This document shows, piece after piece, positions 46,051 to 56,461 of a stretch of DNA of 64,000 nt. Within the stretch, counting starts at the first letter, position 1, and every line of letters starts with the position of its first letter. The notes below the pieces were generated by a model. That model did not search any database. It was given only the letters and a program-made list of their open reading frames with translations, and had not been told where the DNA came from. The DNA is from an uncultured Draconibacterium sp. GTDB taxonomy: Bacteria > Bacteroidota > Bacteroidia > Bacteroidales > Prolixibacteraceae. The stretch is taken from contig NZ_CAJXYQ010000006.1 in the NCBI RefSeq assembly GCF_913063105.1, forward strand, positions 248,001 to 312,000. Direction: 5' to 3'. The position numbers and the translations under genes are program-made.

Positions 46051-48450
46051 TCAGTCCTCCTCTTTGTTATCAATTTTTACTATTTCCAAATCCTCCAGCT
46101 CAATATCAATCTCTTCGTCGTATATATGCAGCATAGGTTCTTTAAATGCACGGGTAGTTATAATTCTGTCAAGACTAAACAACAAGGTTGGCAATAGTAC
46201 AAGATTCGACAAAACTGCTACCACCAATGTTAAGGAAACCAAAATTCCCATGGCACGTGTTCCTCCAAAACTGGATACCGAGAAGATTCCAAATCCCAAA
46301 AACAGGACAACAGAAGTGTACAACATACTTACTCCGGTTTCTTTCAAAGCAAGCAAAACGGATTTTTTAATATCCCAGTTGGTTACTTCTAGTTCCTGAC
46401 GGTACTTGGCTAAAAAATGTATTGTATTGTCTACTGAAATACCAAAGGCAATGCTGAAAACAAGAATAGTTGAAGATTTAATCGGGATATCTGCAAAACC
46501 CATTACTGCAGCTGTAAAAATTAACGGTATAATATTAGGAGTCAACGACATGACCACCATTTTCCATGATGAAAACATCAATGCCATTATAATTGAAATT
46601 AACCCGATTGCCAGTGCCAGACTTGTAAATAAATTTTTCAACAGATAATTTGTTCCCTTAAAAACAGTAATACTTGTGCCGGTAAGAGTTACATCGTAAT
46701 CTTCAGGATTAAATATGGAATCGACATCGTTGTAAAAGCCATTGTAAAGTTCTTCCATTCTTTTTACACCCACATCTTTTACACGAACACTTACCCTGGT
46801 AAACTGTCGTGTGCTATCCATAAAAGAATAAAGCAATTCGGATCTGCTCTCTCCTGCAGATGCATATTGAAGTACAAAGTTTTTCTCCCGGTTATTAGGA
46901 AGACTGTAATATTTCTCTCTCCCATTATAGAATGCTTGTTTTGAAAACTTTAAGAGATTCAAAACAGAGGTTGCGGATGAAAGTTCATTGTATTTTTCTA
47001 ATTCTTTTTCAAGTTGATCGATTTTTTTAAAAGTGGAAAGCTGCATTGCCCCCCCGGGCTTTTTTGTATCGATCATTATTTCAAGAGGCATAATTCCGTC
47101 GAAATTCTCTTCAAAAAATTTCAAATCCAGATATATCGGATTGTCTTTCGGAATATCATCTACCACATAACCCGAAGTTTTCATGATCGAGATGCCGTAA
47201 AATCCCATTGCCAAAATGATTGCGGTAAATGTGTAAACCCAGGCACGATGTTTTTGAGTAATTACAATAAACCTGTCGATTATGCGGGAAACAAACTTGT
47301 ATTCAAGATGTTTAACATGTCTTGGTTTTGGCGGACTGATAAAACTAAAAATTACAGGAATCAGAATTAATGAAAGTATAAACAGTCCAAGAATATTTAA
47401 TGAAGTAACAATCCCAAACTGCCTGAGAATATCACTTTCAACAATCGTGAAAGTTGCAAATCCCAATGCTGTAGTTAAGTTGGTTAAGAATGTGGCATTT
47501 CCGATTTTTACAATAACCCTTTGCAGTGCCTTTATTTTGTTTCCATGTGATACAAACTCATGATGAAATTTATTCATCATATAGATACTGTTAGGTATGC
47601 CTATTACAATTAAAAGTGATGGCACCATTCCGGTAAGAACTGTAATTTTATAGCCCATAAGACTAAGCGTACCCAATGACCAAACCACGCCTGTAAGAAC
47701 CACCAAAACCGGGAAAAAGACAGCTTTAAATGACCGGAAAAAAAGAAACAAAACAATAATACAAATGGCCAGTGCCAGCGCACTAAACAAATAGGTTTCG
47801 CGCTTTATAATAATCGAAGTTACCACCCTGATATATGGCAATCCTGAATAGCGGAGTTTTACATTTTGATCTTTCTCAAACTCTGCCCCCAAATCCTGAA
47901 TCGCTTTAATCATTTTCTCGCGTTCAACCGAGAGCATTTTATCTTTGTTTACAGTTACTACCAACAAAAAAACGTTGTTGTCGTCGTTGTAAAGCAGCTT
48001 TCTGTAAAATGGTAATTTTCTGAAGATTTCCTCAGACCGGTCGAGTTCTGCTTGATTTGAAATGGTATCGGGAAATACCATCTGTATTTCGAATTGTTTT
48101 TTTTCTTTGTTTTTAATCAGATTGTAGGAGTTTGATACTGACAGCAGGTTTTCGACTCCTTCCACTGCGGAAATATCGGTGCAAAGTTTTCGCCATTGTT
48201 GAAATTTCTTTAACTCAAAGAATGTTGAATCCTGAATTCCTATGGTAATGATATTTCCTTCTTCGCCAAATATCTCCTTAAACTTCAGATTATCCTGGTA
48301 GGCTTTGTCTTTTTGCGGAAGCATTGCAGCATACTCATACGACATTTCCACTTTTCTGGCCTGAAAAGCAAAAAATACCGTTATTAATGCTAAAATGATG
48401 AGTAAAAGGATTCTGTTCCTAAGGACAAATCCGGAAACCCTAATCCACAT
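46051..48450 (-). CDS. MMPL/RND-type lipid transporter
   Basis: A 799-residue membrane protein of the RND superfamily MMPL branch. Two halves each have one leading membrane segment (about 12-29 and 405-425), a periplasmic domain of roughly 180 residues and a five-segment sterol-sensing-like cluster. Conserved features include SLLIVIGIPNSIYMMNKFHHE (about 275-296) in the first half and SIAFGISVDNTIHFLAKY in the second, with the TM4/TM10 acidic positions. Relatives export hydrophobic lipids, for example hopanoids (HpnN). It is co-transcribed with the prenyl diphosphate synthase that follows, suggesting an isoprenoid-lipid cargo. Confidence 0.85.
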   Translation of the reverse strand: MWIRVSGFVLRNRILLLIILALITVFFAFQARKVEMSYEYAAMLPQKDKAYQDNLKFKEIFGEEGNIITIGIQDSTFFELKKFQQWRKLCTDISAVEGVENLLSVSNSYNLIKNKEKKQFEIQMVFPDTISNQAELDRSEEIFRKLPFYRKLLYNDDNNVFLLVVTVNKDKMLSVEREKMIKAIQDLGAEFEKDQNVKLRYSGLPYIRVVTSIIIKRETYLFSALALAICIIVLFLFFRSFKAVFFPVLVVLTGVVWSLGTLSLMGYKITVLTGMVPSLLIVIGIPNSIYMMNKFHHEFVSHGNKIKALQRVIVKIGNATFLTNLTTALGFATFTIVESDILRQFGIVTSLNILGLFILSLILIPVIFSFISPPKPRHVKHLEYKFVSRIIDRFIVITQKHRAWVYTFTAIILAMGFYGISIMKTSGYVVDDIPKDNPIYLDLKFFEENFDGIMPLEIMIDTKKPGGAMQLSTFKKIDQLEKELEKYNELSSATSVLNLLKFSKQAFYNGREKYYSLPNNREKNFVLQYASAGESRSELLYSFMDSTRQFTRVSVRVKDVGVKRMEELYNGFYNDVDSIFNPEDYDVTLTGTSITVFKGTNYLLKNLFTSLALAIGLISIIMALMFSSWKMVVMSLTPNIIPLIFTAAVMGFADIPIKSSTILVFSIAFGISVDNTIHFLAKYRQELEVTNWDIKKSVLLALKETGVSMLYTSVVLFLGFGIFSVSSFGGTRAMGILVSLTLVVAVLSNLVLLPTLLFSLDRIITTRAFKEPMLHIYDEEIDIELEDLEIVKIDNKEED
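46056..46061 (-). promoter_or_regulatory. Strong Shine-Dalgarno deciding a TTG start
   Basis: Minus-strand AGGAGG lies 7 bases before TTG at 46048. Strong SD sites are unusual in Bacteroidota, so this one supports the rare TTG start of the prenyl diphosphate synthase. It overlaps the end of the MMPL gene. Confidence 0.6.
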
Positions 48451-48601
48451 AAACCTGATTATTAATTAGTGTGCGAAAATAAGACAAATATGCGAATTTA
48501 GAAAAGACCAATAGTTCGAATAAAATAATTTTAACTATGCCATACCTGTTATCTAAGGATTCAAACCGCATTTTTGCCGGGACTTAAAAAACCTTGATTC
48601 T

Positions 48602-49954
48602 TCATTTCCCGGAAACCGCCACCAGATGCCCTATAGTTTTAAAAAACAAATAATCTTCAGCAATTGCCGGAGTTGACATTAAGGTTTCTCCCAGTTTGTT
48701 GGTTTGTAATAATTTATATTTCGGTCCGGCCTGAATTGAATAAATATTCCCGTCATTATCACCAATATATATTACTCCATCAGCCGCAACAGGTGATGCA
48801 GTATAACTATTCCCTTTGCCTGCTTTTTCGGAATAAATCACCTCTCCCGTCAAAGCATTGTAGCAGGTTAGTTTGCCGTTCCATGCTGCATTGTATAAAT
48901 AATCTCCGTAAACCAGCATGGTTCCCATGTATGATCCACCACGTGGATGATACCATTGAATCCCTTTATTGGAAGTTTCTTTTTCCTCTAAAGTAATGTC
49001 TCCTGTGGCATCAGTTTTTACTGCCATTACCGGAGAGAATTTCCCGTGTGCACTGTTAAAATAAACCAGGTTATTTGCTACAATTGGGGTTGGCACCTGA
49101 ATATCACCACCTCCCGACATCCGCCAGATTTCTTCTCCCGTAAAAAAATCGTATCCCCCCCGGTGTTTGTAACCGTTTACAACAACTCTTGTTTTATCAC
49201 CATCTTTGTAAATATTTGGAGTACACCATCCCGGATACTCATCTCTTTCCTGTTTCCAGAGTTCTTTCCCTGTTGCCAAATCATAAGCGGCTAAAAAAGA
49301 ATTTTTATAAACATCTGCCTGGATAATTACCACATTTTCGTGAATCAAGGGTGAACTTGCAAATTCCCACTCGGCATCCTCAACCAAAAAGAAATTTGAA
49401 ATTAATACACCAAAATCTTTCGACCACTGTAAATTGCCATTCATGTCATAACAATACAATCCTTCTGAGCCAAAAAATGCTACTACATATTTCCCGTTGG
49501 TTGCCGGAGTACAATTGGCATGTGACGACATGGGGTGTCTTTTTTGTTTTGGAATCCCTTCGTATGCCGTTTGCTCCCATTTAATCTTACCTGTATTTTT
49601 ATCGATACAATATAAAATCCACCTGTGCATTGATGAATCCGGCACGGGTTGAATCGAGCCATAAACTCCCGCTTTTACCTCGCCTTTATCTTCATCACTC
49701 ACAGCAGTAGTAACAAAAACTTTTTCATTCCAAACTATCGGACAGGAATGCCCCAGACCGGGCATTGGGGTTTTCCATGCAATATTTATATCTTCTTCAA
49801 CATTCCAGGACTCTGGTAGATTGGCATCATCCAGCACACCACTTGCATAAAAACCACGATACATTGGCCATTGACAGTGTGCATTGGTTTGTGCAAATGA
49901 TATATTGTGTAAAATTAAAACTACCAATAAAAGAGAAAGATTGATTCGAGACAT
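48602..49954 (-). CDS. Exported PQQ-like beta-propeller protein
   Basis: A 450-residue eight-bladed beta-propeller of the PQQ/BamB-like class. Start placed at the ATG at 49954, which gives a clean signal peptide ([14 protein letters not shown] to ISFAQ); longer frames do not. Repeats with A-x-D-x-x-T-G-x-x-x-W motifs are visible, for example [38 protein letters not shown] and [11 protein letters not shown]. Periplasmic. It may be a quinoprotein-like dehydrogenase remnant or a scaffold; no cytochrome or PQQ-synthesis gene is nearby. Not an obvious BamB because of its length and isolated position. Confidence 0.8.
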   Translation of the reverse strand: MSRINLSLLLVVLILHNISFAQTNAHCQWPMYRGFYASGVLDDANLPESWNVEEDINIAWKTPMPGLGHSCPIVWNEKVFVTTAVSDEDKGEVKAGVYGSIQPVPDSSMHRWILYCIDKNTGKIKWEQTAYEGIPKQKRHPMSSHANCTPATNGKYVVAFFGSEGLYCYDMNGNLQWSKDFGVLISNFFLVEDAEWEFASSPLIHENVVIIQADVYKNSFLAAYDLATGKELWKQERDEYPGWCTPNIYKDGDKTRVVVNGYKHRGGYDFFTGEEIWRMSGGGDIQVPTPIVANNLVYFNSAHGKFSPVMAVKTDATGDITLEEKETSNKGIQWYHPRGGSYMGTMLVYGDYLYNAAWNGKLTCYNALTGEVIYSEKAGKGNSYTASPVAADGVIYIGDNDGNIYSIQAGPKYKLLQTNKLGETLMSTPAIAEDYLFFKTIGHLVAVSGK

Positions 49955-50081
49955 GACAGAAGATTTTTGGTTTGATGCCAAATTAATTATTTTATTGATT
50001 GACATAAAAGATAAAAATCTGAAAATACATGATTTTGAATAATTTTTCCAATTTTTACCCAAGTTTTAACAAGTGCGTTAT

Positions 50082-51398
50082 ATGAACGTTAAAAAACCAA
50101 ATCGAAACAAAAACCGGAATCCGTGGTATTGGATTCCTTCACTGTATTTTGCTGAAGGACTGCCTTATATTATAGTTATGACAGTTTCGGTAATCATGTA
50201 CAAAAGGCTGGATATATCGAATACTGAGATTGCTTTTTACACCAGCTGGCTTTACCTGCCATGGGTAATAAAACCGTTTTGGAGCCCTTTGGTTGAATTA
50301 TTTAAAACAAAACGCTGGTGGATTGTAATAATGCAATTGTTTATTGGTGCCGGATTGGCAGGAGTGGCGTTAACTTTACCAACATCATTTTTTTTCAAAG
50401 CTTCACTGGCCTTTTTATGGCTGCTGGCATTTAGCTCTGCAACGCACGATATTGCTGCCGATGGTTTTTATATGATGGGGTTAAATGAAAACCAACAGGC
50501 ATTTTTTGTTGGGATCAGAAATACGTTTTACCGAATAGCAATGGTAACCGGACAAGGACTTTTAGTGGTTTTGGCAGGATTTCTTGAGAATTCTACGATA
50601 CTGGGAAATCCTGAAAACGGAAATAATATTCCAATTGCATGGGCAATTACCTTTATTGTTATGGCCATTGCATTTTTACTGTTTAGCGTGTATCACAAAA
50701 TATTTTTGCCTTTCCCGAAAGATGATTTGGAAAAAGCCACAAAAAATATAAAGCAGGTATTTGAAGGTTTCGGAGAAACAATTAACGCCTACTTCCGGAA
50801 AAAAGAAATCTGGACTATTCTTGGTTTTTTGCTTTTGTACAGACTGGGAGAATCACAACTGGTAAAGATGGCATCTCCTTTTTTGCTGGATTCAACTGAT
50901 ACCGGTGGTTTGGCATTAACAACCCAGGAAGTAGGAATTGCTTACGGAACAATTGGAATTATTGCATTAACAATTGGTGGAATAGCAGGGGGTTGGCTCG
51001 CCTCAAAATATGGATTTAAAAGATTGCTATGGGCTTTTGTTTTTTCTATCAATCTGCCCAATCTGGTATATGTATTTCTTTCCTATGTACAGCCCGGGCA
51101 ATACTGGATAGTTGTAAGTGCAGTTGCTGTTGAGCAATTGGGTTACGGTTTTGGATTTACAGCATACACTTTATATATGCTATATGTTTCAGCCGGAAAA
51201 TACAAAACTGCTCATTATGCCTTTAGTACAGGAATAATGGCTTTGGGAATGATGTTACCCGGAATGATTTCAGGGTGGTTACAGGAATTTCTGGGTTATC
51301 AACACTTTTTTATCTGGGTAATGATTTGCACTATCCCCGGATTTATTATGGCTGCATTAATTAAAGTGGATAGGGATTTTGGTTTGAAAAAGTCGTAA
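50082..51398 (+). CDS. MFS carrier, AmpG-like
   Basis: Major-facilitator permease with about twelve membrane segments, 438 residues from the ATG at 50082 (a GTG at 50073 would add three residues). The N-terminus YWIPSLYFAEGLPYIIVMTV is close to AmpG/PAT-family permeases, which import anhydro-muropeptides for cell-wall recycling or move acetyl-CoA. The region RKKEIWTILGFLLLYRLGE starts the second half and is followed by PFLLDSTDTGG. The muropeptide role is inferred; the gene stands alone with no recycling enzymes nearby. Confidence 0.82.
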   Translation: MNVKKPNRNKNRNPWYWIPSLYFAEGLPYIIVMTVSVIMYKRLDISNTEIAFYTSWLYLPWVIKPFWSPLVELFKTKRWWIVIMQLFIGAGLAGVALTLPTSFFFKASLAFLWLLAFSSATHDIAADGFYMMGLNENQQAFFVGIRNTFYRIAMVTGQGLLVVLAGFLENSTILGNPENGNNIPIAWAITFIVMAIAFLLFSVYHKIFLPFPKDDLEKATKNIKQVFEGFGETINAYFRKKEIWTILGFLLLYRLGESQLVKMASPFLLDSTDTGGLALTTQEVGIAYGTIGIIALTIGGIAGGWLASKYGFKRLLWAFVFSINLPNLVYVFLSYVQPGQYWIVVSAVAVEQLGYGFGFTAYTLYMLYVSAGKYKTAHYAFSTGIMALGMMLPGMISGWLQEFLGYQHFFIWVMICTIPGFIMAALIKVDRDFGLKKS

Positions 51399-51412
51399 AA
51401 TCAAAACCGGTA

Positions 51413-52342
51413 TTAATCCAATTTTATATTACTCATCAACCATTTTGCATTTTGTCGTACAAAATCCAGCGAATCTTTTTTAAGTTCTTGCAACATGGGT
51501 AAAACAAGGCCGGATTCATATCTGCTAATTGCAACAGCTGCTTCATTATGAACTAACCAGCTTTTGTTTTTTAACGCTTCCAATAAAAAGGGCAACAAAT
51601 CAGGCTCTTTCCTTTGCCCTAAAATATAGACGATTCGCCATTGTATTTTTTCATTATTTTCAGCCTGACTGTATACATTGATTAATTCACGTGCATTAAA
51701 ATTATTGGATGAAATCAGGCTATCGCTTGCAAGATTTGCTGTCATCCAGCTTCCATTTTGAATGGCATTTAAATACCAGTATATTGCCTCACCGGGTTTT
51801 AATTTTGCCAGGTTCAACAAAGCATTTCTCTGTATATGACCATCCTGAGTCGTATAAAGTTCGTGATATGCCTGATAAGCATAAACGGTATCGGCATTAA
51901 CCAATAATCCTGCAAGATTTGATTTATAAAACTGATTTTCTGTTTTTTGATACAAATCCCACAACTTTTCTTTTTCACTGCTGAGATCAAATCCTGTTAA
52001 ACCCGCAGTAGCATGATTTCTGATTCCGGGGTCCTCTTCCTCATCAAATAAAATTCTTAACGCCGGTTTTTTCCATTTTGGAGAATGAATATTATTTAAT
52101 GTTATTATCGAAATCCTCCTGTTCCAGACCGGAAGATTTTTATCTTCAGCATTTTTAATTAAAGCAGGAACTGCAGGCTCCCCAATTTTTATTAACGGAA
52201 CTGAAAAATCGTTCCAGTTGCGTCCTGCGGTTTTCAATTCATTTACCAAAGAATCAATGTCTTTACTCAAATTCTGAGCTGCAATCGTACTACCATAGAA
52301 AATCAAAGTAAGAAGAAGAAATATGCCTGCCTTATTATTCAT
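51413..52342 (-). CDS. HEAT-repeat exported protein
   Basis: A 309-residue alpha-solenoid protein with a signal peptide (residues 1-22, ending IAA). It contains several HEAT-like helix pairs, for instance LRILFDEEEDPGIRNHATAG, NALLNLAKLKPGE and NKSWLVHNEAAVAISRYESG near the C-terminus. No enzyme motif; likely a periplasmic scaffold or binding protein. It is one base downstream of the stop of the unknown lipoprotein gene (52344), so they form one transcript. Confidence 0.7.
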   Translation of the reverse strand: MNNKAGIFLLLTLIFYGSTIAAQNLSKDIDSLVNELKTAGRNWNDFSVPLIKIGEPAVPALIKNAEDKNLPVWNRRISIITLNNIHSPKWKKPALRILFDEEEDPGIRNHATAGLTGFDLSSEKEKLWDLYQKTENQFYKSNLAGLLVNADTVYAYQAYHELYTTQDGHIQRNALLNLAKLKPGEAIYWYLNAIQNGSWMTANLASDSLISSNNFNARELINVYSQAENNEKIQWRIVYILGQRKEPDLLPFLLEALKNKSWLVHNEAAVAISRYESGLVLPMLQELKKDSLDFVRQNAKWLMSNIKLD

Positions 52343-52343
52343 A

Positions 52344-53345
52344 TCAGTTTGGATTTTGAGTAAAATGCTTGTTAAAGTAGCTGTATAGATCTCCTCCTAC
52401 CGCCTTATGTACTTTTTCAATTGTGGTTAAACCAAATATTATTACAACCGAAATTGGATCGGGTCGGTACTCATTATGACCCTCGTAAAACCCATAACGG
52501 TTGATGTAGAAAAAAACCATTTCACCGGTATGAATGTGTGATAATTTGTTTGTCAAAAACTGAAACTGTTGTGGAGAAAGATTTGAATACTTGCTCTGGA
52601 GAAAGTCTAACTCATCCGGATTAAGTTCTCTCCAAAATTCCAAATGTCCGGTACCTAATATTTCGTCATTAAAAATTGACTCCTGCCATCCCCTGCTACC
52701 CTGAATTTTAAATTTCACTTCGTTCCCGTTATAAATCAATGCTTCTATTTCTGGTGTTTTGTTGGCATTTAAATCCGGATTTAAATTGTCAAAATTACGC
52801 GCTACATTCCAAAAGTGAAAAAGTGGCCTGGCAATGTCTGCATGAGTAAGATTAATTTTATCAACCGTAATATTATCGGCATAAATAACGGACATTATGG
52901 TTTCGTCCTCAGCCAGAAATCCAACTCCTGAAGAAGCCCATGGCCTGCCATCGACGGTAATTTGAGAAACCGATTTCCCTGTAATTATTTTCGTATTTAT
53001 TAATTCTTTGGTAGAATGGATTCCTGTTTTTGCAAAAGTCGGAAAATCTTTATCATCGGCAGTAAACTGATTTCCTTTTCCAAATAACTGTTTTTTCAGA
53101 TTAAAAGGTTCTCCGTTCTCAACTGTCCCATCCATCCAAAAAAACTTTCCATCCTTTGACTTCAGCAAAATCAATTCGCGACTATTTTCATTAACAGATG
53201 GTGAGTTTAAAGTGGGTTTTTCAAAATAAAACTCAGGCAATAATTTAAGTTTTTCTGTTTTAACTTTCGGAAGTGTATTTTTGTATCTGTTGTTGACACA
53301 GGCGCACAACAAAACGAATATCAGAATAAAGTACAGTTTATACAT
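52344..53345 (-). CDS. Lipoprotein of unknown function
   Basis: A 333-residue protein. Start at the ATG at 53345 gives a lipoprotein signal (FVLLCAC, Cys15); the longer upstream frame overlaps the Pcm gene and is less likely. The mature part is mostly beta with no recognised domain: VSQITVDGRPWASSGVGF and HIHTGEMVFFYINRYGF are the best-conserved-looking segments. No catalytic motif was found. It sits between the Pcm-like and HEAT-repeat genes in one operon. Confidence 0.6.
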   Translation of the reverse strand: MYKLYFILIFVLLCACVNNRYKNTLPKVKTEKLKLLPEFYFEKPTLNSPSVNENSRELILLKSKDGKFFWMDGTVENGEPFNLKKQLFGKGNQFTADDKDFPTFAKTGIHSTKELINTKIITGKSVSQITVDGRPWASSGVGFLAEDETIMSVIYADNITVDKINLTHADIARPLFHFWNVARNFDNLNPDLNANKTPEIEALIYNGNEVKFKIQGSRGWQESIFNDEILGTGHLEFWRELNPDELDFLQSKYSNLSPQQFQFLTNKLSHIHTGEMVFFYINRYGFYEGHNEYRPDPISVVIIFGLTTIEKVHKAVGGDLYSYFNKHFTQNPN

Positions 53346-53400
53346 GATAATTGGCTTTATTAAATTTACAAATAAAGCCGTTGAGATACAATTAATTAAT

Positions 53401-54141
53401 TCAATACCTGTCCCCTTCTTTATCAAGCATTGGTACAAACCTGACCGGTAATATTTTCTTTTCCCTGATAATGCCTTTTCTTTTTTCAAGCAATACCAGG
53501 TTTTGAAAAGGATAGGAACCAACAGGAATAACCATTCTTCCGCCTTCTGCCAATTGATCTTTTAAAGGCTGTGGGATATGGGTAGGTGAGCAGGTTACAA
53601 TAATTGCATCAAAAGGAGCATGTTCAGACCAACCCTCATAACCATCGCCAACTTTACTGTAGATATTACTATATCCCAGTTCAATAAATAAATCATTTGC
53701 TTTTTTGCCAAGTTTAGGAAAGATTTCAACGGTATAAACCGAATCACAAAGTTGTCCTAAAATGGCTGCCTGGTATCCGGAACCTGTACCTATTTCAAGT
53801 ACCTTGTCTTTTTGCTTTAAATTTAACGACTGAGTCATAAAGGCCACAATATATGGCTGCGAAATGGTCTGCCCCTCATCTATAGGCAATGGATTATCAT
53901 CATATGCTTTGGAAATATAACGGGGTAAAACAAAACGATGTCTTTCAACATTCATAAATGCTTTTAATATTTTTGGACTGGAAATTCCACGGGCCTCAAT
54001 TTGCGTTTCTACCATATTTTGACGCATTTTTTCAAAATTGAAATTTTGAGCACATGACAATAAACTGCTAATAAGAATTATACATGACAAATAAATAGCT
54101 CTTACTTGCTGAAATATTTTTATTCTTGTTTTAAAATACAC
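53401..54141 (-). CDS. pcm: Protein-L-isoaspartate O-methyltransferase, lipoprotein form
   Basis: SAM-dependent repair enzyme that methylates isoaspartyl residues in damaged proteins. The N-terminus carries a predicted lipoprotein signal (LISSLLSC, Cys30), unlike cytoplasmic E. coli Pcm, so it should act in the periplasm. SAM motif I is VLEIGTGSGYQAA at 114-126; INNER motifs MRQNMVETQIEARGI and IDEGQTISQPYIVA at 39-53 and 87-100 are typical of the family. Start is a GTG, with GAGGAA upstream. Two lipoprotein-like genes follow it. A periplasmic or surface protein-repair role is inferred. Confidence 0.86.
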   Translation of the reverse strand: MYFKTRIKIFQQVRAIYLSCIILISSLLSCAQNFNFEKMRQNMVETQIEARGISSPKILKAFMNVERHRFVLPRYISKAYDDNPLPIDEGQTISQPYIVAFMTQSLNLKQKDKVLEIGTGSGYQAAILGQLCDSVYTVEIFPKLGKKANDLFIELGYSNIYSKVGDGYEGWSEHAPFDAIIVTCSPTHIPQPLKDQLAEGGRMVIPVGSYPFQNLVLLEKRKGIIREKKILPVRFVPMLDKEGDRY

Positions 54142-54299
54142 ACTTCCTCGTTTTTAGTTTTCAACGAATCTCAAATTGATAAGGTTTCTGGGAAAGTCGA
54201 ATTTTGATATGTTTTAAAATTTTTTAAAAAATTTTATCCAATCAGTAAATAATAAGTTAACATAAAAGCCCATTTTATATCAGTATTGGAAAAAATATC

Positions 54300-54307
54300 T
54301 ATTTTTG
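54300..54307 (+). promoter_or_regulatory. Putative -7 element (TATTTTTG) of the sulfur cassette
   Basis: Matches TAnnTTTG, 53 bases before the CoA-disulfide reductase start. No convincing -33 TTG at the normal spacing. Confidence 0.3.
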
Positions 54308-54359
54308 TATCGACATATTTAGATAATTAAATATTTGAAAGCAGAAAAATAATTACACA

Positions 54360-56363
54360 ATGGAGAAAATATTAATCATAGGAGGAGTAGCAGCAGGAGC
54401 TACTGCAGCGGCAAAAGCGAGACGTTTATCTCCGGATGCCCAGATTACCATGCTCGAAGCGGGACCTGACGTTTCTTTCGCAAACTGTGGATTACCTTAT
54501 TATATTGCAGGAGATATCGATAGCAGATCGAAATTGATTTTACAAAGTCCTGAAAGTTTTAAAGAGCAATACAACGTTACTGTTTACACCAATACAGCTG
54601 TAACAGCCATTGATAAAGAAGCACATACTGTATCGACTTTAAACAGTAAGAATAATGAGAAAAAATCATTTGAATATACAAAACTGATCTTAGCCCAGGG
54701 AGGACGACCAATACAACCCGATTTACCGGGTGCCGAAGATGACCATGTTTTTAGTTTATGGACATTGGATGACATGGATAAAATCGACAATCATTTAAAG
54801 ACCAAAGATCCTGAAACAGCTGTTGTAGTTGGAGGAGGTTTTATTGGACTTGAAATGGTTGAAGCGCTTGTTAAAAGAGGTTTAAAAGTTCATGTGGTTG
54901 AAAAAATGCCTCATGTAATGTCGATTTTGGAAGCAGAAACTGCAGGTTTTATAACCCGGGAGCTTCGTGCTTTTAATGTAGGAATACATACCGAAACAGC
55001 TGTTTCAAGAATCAACAGGAACTCGGTAGAATTGGATAATGGAAAAGTTTTGAATGCAGATATGGTTCTGCTGTCAATTGGTGTTCGCCCGACATTGCAA
55101 CTTGCAAAAGAAGCCGGACTTGAAATTGGTGAAGCCGGAGGTTTGTTGGTAGACGATAAACTACAGACTTCAGATGAAGATATTTATGCTGCAGGCGACA
55201 TGGTGGAAATTGAACATCGTGTAAACGGCAAAAAAGTACGTATACCTTTAGCAGGACCAGCAAACCGTCAGGGTAGAATAGCTGCAGAAAATGCACTTGG
55301 GGGAAACCATAGTTACAAAGGTGCAATCGGAACTTCGGTAGTAAGGGTTTTTGATGCTGTGGCCGGAACAACCGGTTTGTCGTTAAAACAAGCCCGTGCT
55401 TTAGGAATTGATGCTGATGCAGTTGTGGTTCACAAAGAGCATCATACATCATATTACCCGGGTGCTGAAACTGTAAGTGTTCTTCTTGTTTTCGATAAAA
55501 AAACAGGAGTAGTACTTGGTGGACAAACTGCCGGGTACAAAGGCGCTGACAAACGTTTGGATGTTATTGCAACAGCAACAGCAGCTAAACTTCCTGTCAG
55601 CGAAATTGCAGACATTGATTTTGCTTATTCGCCACCGATTGGTACAGCCAACGATGCAATGAATATGGCCGCCTACGCCGCTGAAAACAAAATGTCGGGT
55701 TATAGTCCGAGTTTAATGGTTTCCGAGTTGGATGATTATCTGGAAACCAAAGAACAGGTAATTGTGTTAGACGTGCGAGATGTTTTTGCTCACCAAAAAA
55801 GCAACTTGAACGGGGCTTACCATTTACCTCTTGAAATGCTGCAGGAAAACCTGCAAAGAATACCAAAAGATGTTCCTATCCTGATTTATGATGAAACAGG
55901 AAAAAAAGGACATCAGGCATTGCGCACCTTAATTGGCGCCGGATGTAATGAAGTTATAAACATCTCCGGAGGTCATACTTCCTTGCAACATCATGCTGCG
56001 GCTGTTGGATTTAAGAATTTTAGCATGATTCCACTTCCTGTTGAGAAAAAAAGCTTACAGGAAAATACGGTTGAAGAAACTGAAACCAATCAAAATGTAA
56101 GTACTGAAGAACTGGAAAGATTGGTTATTGATGTTCGTACAAAAGGTGAATTTATGAGCGGCGCTTTTCCAAATGCGTTAAATATTCCGCTTGATGATAT
56201 GATGTCGGGAAATATGGATATCGGAGAAAATAAAGACCGGGAAATTATTGTTTACTGTGCTTCTGGTGCCCGTTCTGCTTATGCACAACAGGTGTTAAAA
56301 CAACGTGGATACACCAATGTAACTAATGGTGGTGGTATTTCAGCAATGATGTCAAGATATTAA
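54360..56363 (+). CDS. CoA-disulfide reductase-like flavoprotein with two rhodanese domains
   Basis: A 667-residue FAD and NAD(P)H-dependent reductase. The FAD loop IIGGVAAGATAA is at 6-17, the catalytic Cys is in SFANCGLPYY (Cys43), and the second nucleotide fold carries VVVGGGFIGLEMVEAL near 155-170, as in CoA-disulfide reductases. Two rhodanese domains follow, about 455-545 and 575-667. The first reads LIYDETGKKGHQALRT where the catalytic Cys loop should be, so it is inactive; the second has YCASGARSAYA with Cys633 and is active-like. It may reduce CoA or persulfide disulphides linked to sulfane sulfur. Followed by an SQR-like gene 98 bases downstream. Confidence 0.85.
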   Translation: MEKILIIGGVAAGATAAAKARRLSPDAQITMLEAGPDVSFANCGLPYYIAGDIDSRSKLILQSPESFKEQYNVTVYTNTAVTAIDKEAHTVSTLNSKNNEKKSFEYTKLILAQGGRPIQPDLPGAEDDHVFSLWTLDDMDKIDNHLKTKDPETAVVVGGGFIGLEMVEALVKRGLKVHVVEKMPHVMSILEAETAGFITRELRAFNVGIHTETAVSRINRNSVELDNGKVLNADMVLLSIGVRPTLQLAKEAGLEIGEAGGLLVDDKLQTSDEDIYAAGDMVEIEHRVNGKKVRIPLAGPANRQGRIAAENALGGNHSYKGAIGTSVVRVFDAVAGTTGLSLKQARALGIDADAVVVHKEHHTSYYPGAETVSVLLVFDKKTGVVLGGQTAGYKGADKRLDVIATATAAKLPVSEIADIDFAYSPPIGTANDAMNMAAYAAENKMSGYSPSLMVSELDDYLETKEQVIVLDVRDVFAHQKSNLNGAYHLPLEMLQENLQRIPKDVPILIYDETGKKGHQALRTLIGAGCNEVINISGGHTSLQHHAAAVGFKNFSMIPLPVEKKSLQENTVEETETNQNVSTEELERLVIDVRTKGEFMSGAFPNALNIPLDDMMSGNMDIGENKDREIIVYCASGARSAYAQQVLKQRGYTNVTNGGGISAMMSRY

Positions 56364-56461
56364 AATGAAATGAGCATGATTATTGATTCACACCAATCGA
56401 AAATAATTAAAAATCATGCGAATTCCATGTGTTACCTTAATAAATAAACAATTTTAAACAC

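Noticed and set aside
55012..55452. Long antisense ORF over the flavoprotein gene
   Set aside because: It is a shadow frame of a well-supported gene; low-complexity His/Leu/Gln-rich composition and no motif.
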